The notes under the pieces: generated by a model
The model's database searches: none
What the model was told of the DNA's origin: nothing
What the model saw: the letters and a program-made list of their open reading frames with translations, nothing else
Translations under genes and position numbers: made by a program
NCBI RefSeq assembly: GCF_015140455.1
Contig: NZ_AP024094.1
Location: 2,046,001 to 2,110,000, forward strand
Direction of reading: 5' to 3'
Source: Jeongeupia sp. HS-3
GTDB taxonomy: Bacteria > Pseudomonadota > Gammaproteobacteria > Burkholderiales > Chitinibacteraceae
DNA: 64,000 bases
Shown: one piece after another, positions 26,309 to 38,994 of the stretch
How the letters are laid out: each line of letters opens with the position of its first letter
Numbering within the stretch: the first letter of the stretch is position 1

Positions 26309-26824
26309 ATGTCAGATCAGTACATCGGAGAAATCCGCATTTTTGGCTGTAATTACGCGCCGGCAGGCTGGGCGTTCTGCGACGGTCAGATTCTGCCGAT
26401 TTCGCAGAACACTGCGCTGTTCACGCTCCTCGGGGCCACCTATGGCGGCGACGGCAAGACGACGTTCGCCTTGCCCGACCTCCGTGGCCTGGCGGTCACC
26501 GGCACGGTCGACAACCAGTCCGGTAAGCGCCGGGGCAGTGCGAGTGTCACGCTCACCGAGGCGAACATGCCGAATCACAGCCACACCGCGTATGTGGATA
26601 TCGCCAGGCCGGCGTCGACGACGGCAGCGGGGCGTATGCCCGGCCGGTACTTTACCCCGAATAACGACACCTACATCGCGTCCGACAAGGCGGCGCCACT
26701 GACCGCGCTGGCACCGCAAGTCGTACAGGCCGTCGGCGGCGGCACGCCACACGAAAACCGCCAGCCCTATCAGGTGGTCAATTTCTGCATCGCCCTGCAA
26801 GGCGACTTCCCGCCCCGGCCGTAG
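26309..26824 (+). CDS. Phage tail-collar domain protein, MdpB-like, third of three
   Basis: 171 residues; CGAGGAG about 10 bases before the ATG, 18 bases after the second copy. Motifs: GEIRIFGCNYAPAGWAFCDGQ, LPISQNTALFTLLGATYGGDGKTTFALPDLRGLAV, SVTLTEANMPNHSHTAYV and VVNFCIALQGDFPPRP. Three paralogues sharing about a third to a half of their residues suggest a hetero-oligomer rather than redundancy. A GNAT gene follows 48 bases later. Confidence 0.88.
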   Translation: MSDQYIGEIRIFGCNYAPAGWAFCDGQILPISQNTALFTLLGATYGGDGKTTFALPDLRGLAVTGTVDNQSGKRRGSASVTLTEANMPNHSHTAYVDIARPASTTAAGRMPGRYFTPNNDTYIASDKAAPLTALAPQVVQAVGGGTPHENRQPYQVVNFCIALQGDFPPRP

Positions 26825-26872
26825 CCGGATCACGGCCGGCAGCAACCGCTACCGGCCGCCCCTCTCCTGAGC

Positions 26873-27382
26873 ATGGATCGTATGAACGCCTCGCTGGCCG
26901 CTCCCGCCCTGACGCTGGTGCATCCGCACTTGCGCTTGCGTGCGGTGACCGACGACGATCAGGCCTTCCTGCAACAGCTTTACGCGTCGACGCGCGTCGA
27001 CGAGCTGAATGCGCTGGACTGGCAAGGCGCGCAGCGAGATGCCTTCGTGCAGATGCAGTTCTTCGCCCAGCAACGGGCGTACTTTGCCTACCCGGACGCG
27101 GCGTTCTGGCTGGTCCTGCATGACGAAACACCCATCGGCCGGCTTTACCTCCAGCACACCGACACCGCCTTGCGCATCATCGACTTGAGCTTGCTGCCCG
27201 AATGCCGCAACCGTGGTCTGGGGAGTGCGTTGCTCACCACCTGCTTCGCACACAACAAGCCAGTGCAATTGCACGTCGACAAACTGAACCCTGCATTTCA
27301 GCTCTACACCCGGCTCGGCTTCGTAACCATCGAGGACAAGGGCATCTACTTGCAACTGGAACGGCGTCCCGCCCCGTATTAG
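26873..27382 (+). CDS. GNAT-family N-acetyltransferase
   Basis: 169 residues. The GNAT core is visible: LTLVHPHLRLRAVTDDD at the N-terminus, FWLVLHDETPIGRLYL, and the acetyl-CoA binding motif A region LLPECRNRGLGSALL (RxxGxG). The C-terminal NPAFQLYTRLGFVTIEDKGIYLQLER is the usual GNAT strand. Final gene of the tail-collar operon; the substrate is unknown, and modification of a collar protein or surface glycan is only a guess from context. A second ATG at 26882 is possible. Confidence 0.85.
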   Translation: MDRMNASLAAPALTLVHPHLRLRAVTDDDQAFLQQLYASTRVDELNALDWQGAQRDAFVQMQFFAQQRAYFAYPDAAFWLVLHDETPIGRLYLQHTDTALRIIDLSLLPECRNRGLGSALLTTCFAHNKPVQLHVDKLNPAFQLYTRLGFVTIEDKGIYLQLERRPAPY

Positions 27383-27390
27383 CACGGGCG

Positions 27391-27425
27391 AAAACAAAAA
27401 ACCCCGCGGGATGGCGGGGCTTTTT
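27391..27425. terminator. Bidirectional terminator between the GNAT gene and ssb
   Basis: A-tract, then CCCCGC (27402-27407), a 6-base loop and GCGGGG (27414-27419), then CTTTTTGTG. Flanking A and T runs pair to extend the stem, so it works for both converging genes. Confidence 0.85.
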
Positions 27426-27438
27426 GTGTCGGCACGGC

Positions 27439-27939
27439 TCAGAACGGAATATCGTCCTCGAAATCGTCGAAGCTGCGCTTCGGTGCCGGCGCGGCTTGCG
27501 GGCGCGCTGCCGGCGCAGCGGCCGGAGCCGGGGCGTAGCTCTGGTTGAAGTCGTCGTAACCACCGCCACCGCCTTGATCTGCTGGCGAGCCGCCGCCGCT
27601 GCCGGGACGGCCGCTGAGCATCTGCATCTGGTCGGCGATGATTTCGGTGGTGTAACGGTCGGCACCGGTCTGCTTGTCTTGCCACTTGCGCGTCTGCAGC
27701 TTGCCTTCGATGTAGACCGAGCTGCCTTTCTTCAGGTACTGGCTGGCGATTTCAGCCAGGCGGCGGTACATGGTGATGTTGTGCCACTCGGTTTTTTCCT
27801 GCTTCTGGCCGGACTTGTCCTTCCAGTTTTCGGTGGTGGCGATGCTGAAATTGCACACCGCGTCACCGTTGGGCAGGTAACGAACTTCCGGGTCGCGCCC
27901 GAGGTTGCCGATGATCAGCACCTTGTTCAAAGAAGCCAT
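27439..27939 (-). CDS. ssb: Single-stranded DNA-binding protein
   Basis: 166 residues from ATG 27937-27939. OB-fold residues 1-110 include [37 protein letters not shown] and [24 protein letters not shown] Gly/Pro/Ala-rich disordered linker follows, and the acidic tip DDFEDDIPF binds partner proteins. Its ATG shares one base with the stop of the upstream MFS gene (TGATG), implying coupling. Confidence 0.96.
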   Translation of the reverse strand: MASLNKVLIIGNLGRDPEVRYLPNGDAVCNFSIATTENWKDKSGQKQEKTEWHNITMYRRLAEIASQYLKKGSSVYIEGKLQTRKWQDKQTGADRYTTEIIADQMQMLSGRPGSGGGSPADQGGGGGYDDFNQSYAPAPAAAPAARPQAAPAPKRSFDDFEDDIPF

Positions 27940-29303
27940 CAATGCGTCTCCATAATCAATTGTTTAGCCGCGCCTTCATCCCAGCCGTCCTGCATCACCT
28001 TGAGCAGGGCAACCCGCTCGTCCAGCAGCACGACGGCTTCGGAAACGCCGGCAATTCGTGAAAGTTTATCAGACAGCGCGGCCGGATCACCCTGCCATGC
28101 TTCGCCAATGTGAAAGAGTTGGGTCTTGACCGGTTTGGGCGCGCGCATCCGCCACGCCACCACCAGCCAGATGCCGACCAGCAGCGCCGACAGCGCGAAC
28201 ACCGGCGCCGGCGAATCGAACAACTGGTACAACCAGCCCGCCAAGGCCGAGCCAAGGAACATCGCGGCAGCCTGGCAGGTGTTATAGACCCCCATCGCCG
28301 TGCCCTTGGCATCGGCCGGGGCGATCTTGGAGATCAGGCTGGGCTGAATCGCTTCGAGCACGTTGAAGGCGATGAAGTACAGCCCCAGCCAGACCACGAT
28401 CATCGTCAGGCTGGGCATATAGACCGTCATGCCCAGCTGCGCGCCGAACATCAGCGCAATCGCCCACAGGAATACCCGCTTGAGCTGGCGTTTCTTCTCG
28501 CCGTAGATCACCGCCGGCACCATCAGCACGAAGCTGAGCAGCACCACCGGCAGATACACCCACCAGTGCTGCGCCAGTGTCAGCCCGCCAATCTTGGTGA
28601 GCAGCAGCGGCAGCACGGTAAACATCGCCATCTGCGCCGCGTGCAGCGCGAACACGCCGTAATTCAGCCGCAACAATTGCGGGTCGCGCAGCACCGCCGG
28701 CAGACGGCTGGCCTTGGTCTCGGCGTCCGAATGAAAGCGCGATATCGTCGGCGTTGGAATCACCTTGGCCACACCGACGATCGCGGTGATCGCCAGCGCC
28801 GCCGTCAGCAAAAAAATCCCCGGCAGGCCGATCCACGCCGCCAGCTTCGGTGCGATCACCAGCGACACGGCGAAGGTGCCGGCGATGCTGGCACCGATCA
28901 TCGCCATCGCCTTGGTACGATGCTCTTCCCGCGTCAGATCGGCCAGCAGCGCGGTAATCGCCGCCGAGATCGCCCCGGCGCCCTGCACCGCGCGGCCGAC
29001 GATCAGCCAGCCGATGTGATCGGCCATCGCGCACATGATGCTGCCGAGTGCGAACAGCGCCAGGCCGATATAGATCACCTTTTTGCGGCCGACGTGGTCG
29101 CTCCACATCCCGAACGGCAGTTGCAGCAACGCCTGCGTCAGGCCATAGGCGCCGAAAGCCAGCCCGACCAGGGCATGATTCTCACCACCGGGCATGTGGC
29201 CGGCATAGACGGCGAACACCGGCAGGACCAGAAACATCCCCAGCATACGCAGGGCATACAGACCGGCCAGCCCGGAGGCGGCACGAAGTTCAAGCGGGGA
29301 CAT
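27939..29303 (-). CDS. MFS transporter, YajR-like
   Basis: 454 residues with about twelve hydrophobic segments and the MFS signature [17 protein letters not shown] after TM2. The C-terminal soluble tail of about 70 residues ([40 protein letters not shown]) looks like the ferredoxin-fold YAM domain of YajR. The substrate is not predictable. ATG 29301-29303 is chosen over an upstream TTG. The MFS-ssb pairing upstream of divergent uvrA is a common proteobacterial arrangement. Confidence 0.9.
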   Translation of the reverse strand: MSPLELRAASGLAGLYALRMLGMFLVLPVFAVYAGHMPGGENHALVGLAFGAYGLTQALLQLPFGMWSDHVGRKKVIYIGLALFALGSIMCAMADHIGWLIVGRAVQGAGAISAAITALLADLTREEHRTKAMAMIGASIAGTFAVSLVIAPKLAAWIGLPGIFLLTAALAITAIVGVAKVIPTPTISRFHSDAETKASRLPAVLRDPQLLRLNYGVFALHAAQMAMFTVLPLLLTKIGGLTLAQHWWVYLPVVLLSFVLMVPAVIYGEKKRQLKRVFLWAIALMFGAQLGMTVYMPSLTMIVVWLGLYFIAFNVLEAIQPSLISKIAPADAKGTAMGVYNTCQAAAMFLGSALAGWLYQLFDSPAPVFALSALLVGIWLVVAWRMRAPKPVKTQLFHIGEAWQGDPAALSDKLSRIAGVSEAVVLLDERVALLKVMQDGWDEGAAKQLIMETH

Positions 29304-29457
29304 GGGCAGCAAGACAAAGCGAAAGAAGCGATTCTAACAAAGCTGACGGTCTCTCCGCTGTCGATGCACGATTGATCAGTTGTCGATATCACCGTACGCG
29401 CCGCCAAATGAACTCCGGTAAACTCAATGGTTGCCCTTCCCTTTCCACGAGCACGCC

Positions 29458-32304
<2,847 letters not shown>

Positions 32305-32327
32305 GCCCGGCCTGGAGCCGCCAGCAG

Positions 32328-32365
32328 CCAATAACAAAGCCGCCCAAGGGCGGCTTTGTTATTGG
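32328..32365. terminator. Bidirectional terminator between uvrA and the FimV-like gene
   Basis: CCAATAACAAAGCCGCCC (32328-32345) and its exact complement (32348-32365) form an 18-bp stem with A- and T-rich flanks built in, between two converging genes. Confidence 0.9.
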
Positions 32366-32376
32366 CGAGCACACAA

Positions 32377-34446
32377 TCAGCGCCCGCGTACCGGTGCCAG
32401 CTTATCCAGCCATTTCATCGCCGTCAGCCGCTGCTCCATATTGTTGCCATGCAGTAGCGCCTGTTCCAGCGCGCGATAGGCCGTATCCAGATCGCCTTGC
32501 GCCAGATAGCGCGCCACTTGCTGCAACTGCGGATCGTTACTGACGAAATCAGCCGGATCGACCTGATACTGCGCGGCGCTGGATCGCACCGGCCGCGGGT
32601 TGATCGGCGGGGTCATTGGCGCTTGCAGCTCGGACAAAGGCCCCAGCTGGAAATCGAGTTCGTCGATCGACGGCAAGGTCGGCACATCGTCATCATCGAC
32701 CCGCGGCAGTTCTTCAACGACAGCGACCGACGCCGGCGGCGCCAGACCTGCGCCATGATGCATCGCCGCGGCAAAATCGAATGCGTCCATTGCATCGGTC
32801 GCCTCGGTCGCAACGATCGGCGCGGCCGCCGCATCCAGATCAAGCTGGTGATCAATGCTGTCATCCAGCGAGCGGTACAGCGGATTTTCGGCATCGACAC
32901 GCTGACCGATCGCCTGCACCTGCTGCCACAGTGCATCACTGGCAAATTGCAGCCGGAATGCAACCGCCCTTTCCTGAAAAGGCTGCTTCATATCGTTCTG
33001 GCGATAGACATCGAACAGCTTCATCCACAAGGCCAGCGCCGTCGGATGTTGCTCTATTTCGTGGTTAAGCAGATTGATCGCCTGCTGGATCAGCCCATGA
33101 TCGATCAGCAGTTGCGCTTCTTCGGACACATTGCCCGGCAACACCACATCGACTTCGTCGTTATGAAACTCGTTGGCGATCTGGCCGATATTCTGCATCA
33201 GCGTCGTCGCCCCCAACGAGGTACGGACTCGCTCGGGCTGTGGCGCCGTTATCGGGCGCATCAAGGTCTGGCCACCGCTATCGCGCGGGTGCGCCAGTGA
33301 AAACGCATCGCCGTAGTCCTGCTGGCGATTGCGCCAGCGCCAGGCCAGGAAGCCCAGAGGAATCACCAACAACGTCAGCAACCACCACGGCGAGACACCG
33401 CCACCGCTATCGCTGCTGCGGCGCGGCGTGGCCTCGCTGGCCCGCATGGACGGGTCGCCCTGGCGTACCGCGGTCAGTTGCTTCTCCAGCTGCGCCACCT
33501 GATATTTGAGCGCCATCAGCTGCGAGGTCTGATCGTCCGACGTCAGTACCAGCAAGCGCTCACGCAGCTTCAGGCGCTCCTCCGGAGACAGCTCGGATTC
33601 GCGCCCAAGATCAAGCACCGGCGCCGAAAGCTGCAATTTGAACTCGCCCCCGGCCGGTGACTGCGGCAAGGCAGGCACTGGCGCCAGCGGTTCCGGCACC
33701 GAAACACTCAGCGTATCGGTGACCGGCGCGATCGCCGGCAACTGCGTTGCGGCAGCCAGCTGGACAGGCACAACCGGTCTGGGCGTAACGACGGCATCGC
33801 TACGTGCCGGCAAGGCCAGCCGGGCATCCTCGGGCAGAGGCGCATCGAGCCCCTGCGGTAAATCCGGGTTGAGCTGATAAAGCGCGTCGACAAATCGTGC
33901 CCGCGCGGCACGATCGGCCGGAAAATAATGCCGGGCCAGACGCGCAACGGTGTCGCCATCGACCGCACGCCAGCTGCTGCCGAGCGGCGGATAACGCCGG
34001 GCGTCGCGCGCACTCGCGGATCGCTTCGCAACGGTCGGCGCAGCAGAATAATCGCGTGGGTCGATCAGTACGTTATAGCTGCGCTGAAATTGTGGTTGCT
34101 CGTCGTCACGGCATTGCAGACGCACGACCAATTGCAATACCGGCTCCTGCAAGGGCTCGGTACCGAGGATCAGCAACTCGCCGCGGCCACCCTCGCCCTG
34201 ATAACGCAGACGCGCATTCACCAACGCGCTCATTTCGCCCGATGCGGAATCCGAAATCAGCCGGAAACAGCCCGTCCCCAGGTTCTCGCCCGCGTTCAGA
34301 CGAACCGGAACGACACCTTCAAACCGCTCACCCAGCGCCGAGCGCACCTGCAAATCGCCCAAAGAGGCGGCCTGCACGCCCAGCGCCGGCAAGGCCAGCA
34401 AAAACGCGATCAAGTGCAAACGACAGTTAAACAATACTGAAACCAT
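32377..34446 (-). CDS. FimV/TspA-like pilus assembly scaffold protein
   Basis: 689 residues. Signal peptide (LIAFLLALPALGVQA), periplasmic N-domain with ASLGDLQVRSALGERFEGVVPVRL typical of FimV, a LysM-like segment (GDTVARLARHYFP...LYQLNPDL), coiled coil (about 290-320: ERLKLRERLLVL, ALKYQVAQLEKQLTAV), one transmembrane helix (SPWWLLTLLVIPLGFLAWRW, about 355-375), then an acidic cytoplasmic part with TPR-like repeats (AQLLIDHGLIQQAINLLNHEIEQHP) and a C-terminal TPR-like end. FimV scaffolds polar type IV pilus machinery and cyclic nucleotide signalling. Its position directly after pilU fits. The start lacks a strong ribosome-binding site. Confidence 0.85.
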   Translation of the reverse strand: MVSVLFNCRLHLIAFLLALPALGVQAASLGDLQVRSALGERFEGVVPVRLNAGENLGTGCFRLISDSASGEMSALVNARLRYQGEGGRGELLILGTEPLQEPVLQLVVRLQCRDDEQPQFQRSYNVLIDPRDYSAAPTVAKRSASARDARRYPPLGSSWRAVDGDTVARLARHYFPADRAARARFVDALYQLNPDLPQGLDAPLPEDARLALPARSDAVVTPRPVVPVQLAAATQLPAIAPVTDTLSVSVPEPLAPVPALPQSPAGGEFKLQLSAPVLDLGRESELSPEERLKLRERLLVLTSDDQTSQLMALKYQVAQLEKQLTAVRQGDPSMRASEATPRRSSDSGGGVSPWWLLTLLVIPLGFLAWRWRNRQQDYGDAFSLAHPRDSGGQTLMRPITAPQPERVRTSLGATTLMQNIGQIANEFHNDEVDVVLPGNVSEEAQLLIDHGLIQQAINLLNHEIEQHPTALALWMKLFDVYRQNDMKQPFQERAVAFRLQFASDALWQQVQAIGQRVDAENPLYRSLDDSIDHQLDLDAAAAPIVATEATDAMDAFDFAAAMHHGAGLAPPASVAVVEELPRVDDDDVPTLPSIDELDFQLGPLSELQAPMTPPINPRPVRSSAAQYQVDPADFVSNDPQLQQVARYLAQGDLDTAYRALEQALLHGNNMEQRLTAMKWLDKLAPVRGR

Positions 34447-34484
34447 AGGGGTGATGATACTGGCAAGGGGCGTCGCTGCCCGCC

Positions 34485-35621
34485 TCAAACGATATCCAGG
34501 TGGTCGAATCCGCTCAGCACGTCTTTCTGCTTCGCGTCACTCCCGTTGAGCTTGATCTGCAAGCGCAGGTCATTGACCGAATCGGCATTGCGCAGTGCAT
34601 CCTCGTAACTGATTTTGCCCGCCTCATGGAGATCGAACAGGCTCTGGTCGAAGGTCTGCATGCCGAGCTCGCGCGAGCGCTTCATGATTTCCTTGATCTC
34701 GTGCACGTCGCCCTTGAACACCAGCTCGGAAATCAGCGGGCTGTTGAGCATCACCTCAACCGCAGCCACACGGCCCTTGCCCGCACGATGCGGCACCAGA
34801 CGCTGCGACACGAAAGCCTTGAGATTCAGCGACAAATCCATCAGCAACTGTGCCTTACGTTCTTCCGGGAAAAAGTTGATGATCCGATCCAACGCCTGAT
34901 TGGCCGAGTTGGCATGCAGCGTCGCCATGCACAGATGGCCGGTTTCGGCGAAGGCGATCGCGTAGTCCATGGTTTCACGATCGCGGATTTCGCCGATCAG
35001 GATCACGTCCGGCGCCTGGCGCAACGTATTCTTCAGCGCAGCCATCCATGAATCGGTATCCACGCCGACTTCGCGCTGGGTGATGATCGAGCGCTTGTGC
35101 TCGTGCACATACTCGATCGGGTCTTCAATCGTGATGATGTGATCGTAGGCCGTCTCGTTGCGATGCCCGATCATTGCCGCCAGCGAGGTCGACTTGCCGC
35201 TGCCGGTACCGCCGACAAAGATCACCAGCCCGCGCTTGGTCATGGCGATGTCTTTCAATACCGACGGCAGGCCCAGCTCTTCGAGTTTGGGGATTTCGGA
35301 ATTGATCGTCCGCAGCACCATGCCGACACGGCCTTGCTGCATGAAGGCATTGACGCGAAAACGCCCCAGGTTGCCCGGGCTGATGGCGAAATTGCACTCC
35401 TTGCTGCCTTCGAACTCCTCGGCCTGCCGATCATTCATGATCGCGCGCGCCAGCTCCTTGGTGTGCTGGGCCGAGAGCATCTGGTTCGACACCGGCGTGA
35501 CCCGGCCATCGATCTTCATCGCCGGCGGAAAATCGGCGGTAATGAAAAGATCGGACGCATCCTTGGTTCGCATGTGCCGCAGCAAGTCATGCATGAATTT
35601 CGCGGACTGTTCTTTCTCCAT
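34485..35621 (-). CDS. pilU: Type IV pilus retraction ATPase PilU
   Basis: 378 residues, a PilT-like secretion ATPase that assists pilus retraction. Walker A GGTGSGKST near 136-145, Asp box DHIITIEDPIEYVH, Walker B DVILIGEIRDRETM, His box HLCMATLHANSANQALDRI. PilU rather than PilT is indicated by the longer C-terminus (NDLRLQIKLNGSDAKQKDVLSGFDHLDIV) and by its place after pilT. It lies 71 bases downstream of pilT on the same strand. Confidence 0.95.
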   Translation of the reverse strand: MEKEQSAKFMHDLLRHMRTKDASDLFITADFPPAMKIDGRVTPVSNQMLSAQHTKELARAIMNDRQAEEFEGSKECNFAISPGNLGRFRVNAFMQQGRVGMVLRTINSEIPKLEELGLPSVLKDIAMTKRGLVIFVGGTGSGKSTSLAAMIGHRNETAYDHIITIEDPIEYVHEHKRSIITQREVGVDTDSWMAALKNTLRQAPDVILIGEIRDRETMDYAIAFAETGHLCMATLHANSANQALDRIINFFPEERKAQLLMDLSLNLKAFVSQRLVPHRAGKGRVAAVEVMLNSPLISELVFKGDVHEIKEIMKRSRELGMQTFDQSLFDLHEAGKISYEDALRNADSVNDLRLQIKLNGSDAKQKDVLSGFDHLDIV

Positions 35622-35692
35622 GATCCTGCTCTTTTACGGCGATGAATTCCGCCTTGTGATGGTAGAGAAAAGGCCACCGCAGCGGCGGTGCC

Positions 35693-36736
35693 TCAGCCCT
35701 TGAAGTGATCCGGGCTGGCGGCCTTGGTTCGTGCTTCGGCCATCGACACGATATTACGCTGAACCAGACCCTGCAGACATTGATCCAGCGTCTGCATACC
35801 GTACTGCTGGCCGGTCTGAATCGACGAATACATCTGCGCGATCTTGTTCTCGCGGATCAGGTTACGAATCGCCGGAATGCCGATCATGATTTCGTGCGCC
35901 GCCACCCGGCCCTGGCCGTCCTTGGTTTTCAGCAGCGTCTGCGAAATCACCGCGCGCAGCGACTCGGACAGCATCGACCGGACCATCTCCTTTTCGGCAG
36001 CCGGAAACACATCGACAATCCGGTCGATGGTCTTGGCCGCGGTACTGGTGTGCAGCGTACCGAAGACCAGGTGGCCGGTTTCAGCCGCGGTCAGCGCCAG
36101 CCGGATCGTTTCCAGATCACGCATTTCGCCGATGAGGATGACATCCGGATCTTCCCGCAATGCACTGCGCAGCGCAGCGGAAAAGCTCATCGTATGCGGG
36201 CCGACTTCACGCTGGTTGATCAGGCACTTTTTCGATTGGTGTACGAACTCGATCGGATCTTCAACGGTCAGGATATGGCCGTATTCGTTCTCGTTGACGT
36301 AATTGAGAATCGCCGCCAGCGTCGTCGACTTGCCCGAGCCGGTCGGCCCGGTCACCAGCACCAGGCCGCGCGGGTTCTGGGCGATTTCGGTAAAGATCTT
36401 CGGTGCGTTAAGCTCTTCGAGCGTCAGCACCTTGGACGGAATGGTCCGGAAGACCGCACCGGCACCGCGCTGCTGCACGAAGGCGTTGACCCGGAAACGC
36501 GCCAGATTGGGGATCTCGAACGAGAAATCGCACTCGAGCGTGTCTTCATAGACCTTGCGCTGACCGTCGTTCATGATGTCATAGATCATGTCATGAACAT
36601 CTTTGTGATCCATCGGCGGCAGGTTGATGCGCCGCACGTCGCCATGCACGCGAATCATCGGCGGCAGGCCGGACGACAGGTGCAAGTCGGATGCCTTGTT
36701 CTTGACGGCAAAGGCCAAGAGTTCAGAAATTTCCAT
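35693..36736 (-). CDS. pilT: Type IV pilus retraction ATPase PilT
   Basis: 347 residues; hexameric motor for twitching motility and DNA uptake. Walker A GPTGSGKST at 130-138, Asp box GHILTVEDPIEFVHQ, Walker B DVILIGEMRDLETI, His box HLVFGTLHTSTAAKTIDRI and the PilT-specific AIRNLIRE motif (GIPAIRNLIRENK). AGAAGGAC precedes the ATG. Divergent from yggS across an 83-base AT-rich gap, a gene order shared with Neisseria and relatives. Confidence 0.97.
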   Translation of the reverse strand: MEISELLAFAVKNKASDLHLSSGLPPMIRVHGDVRRINLPPMDHKDVHDMIYDIMNDGQRKVYEDTLECDFSFEIPNLARFRVNAFVQQRGAGAVFRTIPSKVLTLEELNAPKIFTEIAQNPRGLVLVTGPTGSGKSTTLAAILNYVNENEYGHILTVEDPIEFVHQSKKCLINQREVGPHTMSFSAALRSALREDPDVILIGEMRDLETIRLALTAAETGHLVFGTLHTSTAAKTIDRIVDVFPAAEKEMVRSMLSESLRAVISQTLLKTKDGQGRVAAHEIMIGIPAIRNLIRENKIAQMYSSIQTGQQYGMQTLDQCLQGLVQRNIVSMAEARTKAASPDHFKG

Positions 36737-36819
36737 TTATAATTTTGTCCTTCTGCTCTGGCAGATCCGAACGCTAGAAAAAGGCCGCAGAAAGAGGGCC
36801 AGATCAAGGCAAATCCATT

Positions 36820-37515
36820 ATGGCAATGATGTTTGAAGCGTGGCAAGACGTGCTCCGGCGCATCGACGAAGAGGTTGTAAGCATCCAACGCCCGCGTGGT
36901 TCGGTCACACTGCTCGCGGTGAGCAAAACCTTTCCGGCCGACGCGGTTCGCACGCTCTATAACCATGGCCAGCGCGCCTTTGGCGAGAACTACGTGCAGG
37001 AGTTCGCCGACAAACGCGCGCAACTCGTCGATCTCGCCGATCTGGAGTGGCATTTCATCGGGCCACTGCAAAGCAACAAGACACGCAGCATCGCCGAAGG
37101 CGCCGATTGGGTCCATACCATAGACCGGCTCAAAATTGCCGAGCGTCTCTCGGCACAAAGACCGGATGCGCGAGGCGAACTCCAGGTCTGCATTCAGGTC
37201 AATGTGTCGGGCGAGGCCAGCAAATCCGGCGTGGCACCGGCCGATACCATCGCGCTGGCCGATGCACTGGTGAAATTGCCGCGGCTGAAACTGCGGGGGC
37301 TGATGTGTATCCCCGAGCCGACCGAAGACCGGGCGCGCTTGGCTGCGCAGTTTGCCGAGCTCCGGAGCTTGCAACAGGCGCTGAAGGCACGCGGTCACGC
37401 GCTGGATACGCTGTCGATGGGCATGTCGGCCGATCTGGAAACCGCCATTCGCGAAGGATCAACCATGGTTCGGGTCGGCAGCGCCATTTTTGGCCGCCGC
37501 GACGCGAAGCATTGA
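36820..37515 (+). CDS. Pyridoxal phosphate homeostasis protein (YggS/PLPBP)
   Basis: 231 residues, an alanine-racemase-like TIM-barrel protein that binds PLP but is not known to catalyse a reaction. The PLP lysine lies in LLAVSKTFPADAVR; other conserved blocks are FGENYVQEFADK, WHFIGPLQSNKTR, QVNVSGEASKSGV, LRGLMCIPEP and LSMGMSADLETAIREGSTMVRVGSAIFG. First gene of the plus-strand yggS-proC-yggT-yggU string, an arrangement very common in Proteobacteria. Confidence 0.95.
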   Translation: MAMMFEAWQDVLRRIDEEVVSIQRPRGSVTLLAVSKTFPADAVRTLYNHGQRAFGENYVQEFADKRAQLVDLADLEWHFIGPLQSNKTRSIAEGADWVHTIDRLKIAERLSAQRPDARGELQVCIQVNVSGEASKSGVAPADTIALADALVKLPRLKLRGLMCIPEPTEDRARLAAQFAELRSLQQALKARGHALDTLSMGMSADLETAIREGSTMVRVGSAIFGRRDAKH

Positions 37516-37576
37516 ATCAACCCCAACAATAAACAGCCATTGCCGCAGGTCGGCGATGCAGACAAGGAGGATAGCA

Positions 37577-38392
37577 ATGCGAATTACCTTTATCGGCGGT
37601 GGCAATATGGCGACCGCAATGATAGGCGGCATGGTTGCGCGCGGCTTTGCCGGCAGCGAAGTACACGTGGTCGAACCCGACGCCGACAAGCGCGCGCAGA
37701 TGGCGGCCGAGTTCGGCGTCACCACCTCGGCGCCGGATGAAGCGCTGCCGGGCAGCGACGCTGTCGTGTTCGCGATCAAGCCGCAGCAGTTCCATGCCGT
37801 TGCCACCGCACTGGCGCCGCAACTGGGCGATGCACTGGTGGTCTCGATTGCCGCTGGCATCCGCTGCGATGCGATCAGCCGCTGGCTGGGGGGGACCGAA
37901 CGCATTGTCCGGGTCATGCCAAATACACCGGCGCTGGTGCAAGCCGGCATTGCCGGCGCCTATGCCGCCCAAGCCGCCGGCGAAGCCGACCGGGCATTGG
38001 CGACACGCATTCTCGAATCAACCGGCGAGATGGTCTGGGTCGACCATGAAGCCGATCTTGACGGTATCACCGCCATTTCGGGCTCCGGCCCGGCCTATGT
38101 GTTCTTCTTTATCGAATCGCTGCAAGCGGCCGCACAGGCACAGGGCTTCGATGCCGAGACCGCGCGACGCCTCGCCTATCAGACCTTCGCCGGCGCCGTA
38201 AAACTGGCGCAGCAGAGCGATGACGACGTCGCGACCCTGAGGCAGAAGGTCACCAGCAAGGGCGGCACCACCGAGCGGGCGATCAATGCGCTGGAAGACA
38301 GCCAGGTGCGCAACGCCATCATCGCCGCAGCCGCTGCCGCTGCCGCCCGTTCAAAAGCGCTCGGCGACGAGCTCGGCCACGATAGCGAATAA
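37577..38392 (+). CDS. proC: Pyrroline-5-carboxylate reductase
   Basis: Final step of proline synthesis: reduces pyrroline-5-carboxylate with NAD(P)H. 271 residues from ATG 37577, fixed by AAGGAGG seven bases upstream. Rossmann motif FIGGGNMATAMIGG at the N-terminus, VIFAIKPQ-like VVFAIKPQQF, RVMPNTPALV and the family signature GSGPAYVFFFIESLQAAA...VTSKGGTTERAI. Follows yggS by 61 bases. Confidence 0.96.
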   Translation: MRITFIGGGNMATAMIGGMVARGFAGSEVHVVEPDADKRAQMAAEFGVTTSAPDEALPGSDAVVFAIKPQQFHAVATALAPQLGDALVVSIAAGIRCDAISRWLGGTERIVRVMPNTPALVQAGIAGAYAAQAAGEADRALATRILESTGEMVWVDHEADLDGITAISGSGPAYVFFFIESLQAAAQAQGFDAETARRLAYQTFAGAVKLAQQSDDDVATLRQKVTSKGGTTERAINALEDSQVRNAIIAAAAAAAARSKALGDELGHDSE

Positions 38393-38401
38393 GGGTTCCG
38401 C

Positions 38402-38989
38402 ATGCTGACCAATACGCTCGCCTTCCTGATCCGCAATCTGGCGGAATTCTTCATCCTCTTGCTGCTGACACGTTTTTTCCTGCAAGCCGCCCGGGTTTCG
38501 TTCTCGCATCCACTGGGCCAGTTTGTACTCGTGTTGACGAGCTGGGCCGTGCTGCCGGTGCGCCGCTGGATCAAACCGGTCCGCGGCTACGACACCGCCA
38601 GCCTGCTGCTGGCATGGTTGACCGCGCTGCTGATGCACGGCCTGCTACTGGCGATCACGCCGTGGCCTTTCGTCTTCGGCACGCTGACCACTGCGCTGGC
38701 GCTGGCGCTGGTTGCCGTGGTCGAGCTCGTCAAGCTGTCCTTGTATCTCTTGTTTGCCGCGGTCATCGGCCAGGCACTGATGTCGTGGATTGCACCGCAT
38801 AACCCCTTGATGCCGATCCTGAACGGGCTGACCAGCCCGTTCCTGAAGCCGCTGCGCCGGATCATTCCGCCGATCGGCGGTGTCGACATCACCCCGCTGA
38901 TCCTGATTCTGGCGATCCAGCTGCTGTTGTCGGTATTCGTCGCCCAGATGGAGCCGGCGATTCTGCAGCACGTCAGCGTCGCCGCCTGA
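38402..38989 (+). CDS. YggT-family integral membrane protein
   Basis: 195 residues with about five hydrophobic segments arranged as two YGGT repeats; the second contains the characteristic SWIAPHNPLMPILNGLTSPFLKPLRRIIPPIGGVDITPLILI (only key parts: NP, FLKPLRR, IPPIGGVD). Family members are linked to osmotic tolerance or membrane-shape factors; the role here is unknown. It starts 9 bases after proC and ends 5 bases before yggU. Confidence 0.92.
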   Translation: MLTNTLAFLIRNLAEFFILLLLTRFFLQAARVSFSHPLGQFVLVLTSWAVLPVRRWIKPVRGYDTASLLLAWLTALLMHGLLLAITPWPFVFGTLTTALALALVAVVELVKLSLYLLFAAVIGQALMSWIAPHNPLMPILNGLTSPFLKPLRRIIPPIGGVDITPLILILAIQLLLSVFVAQMEPAILQHVSVAA

Positions 38990-38994
38990 ACGGG

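Noticed and set aside
25196-26824. Prophage or contractile-injection locus
   Set aside because: Only tail-collar proteins are present; no sheath, tube, baseplate, integrase or lysis genes in the window.
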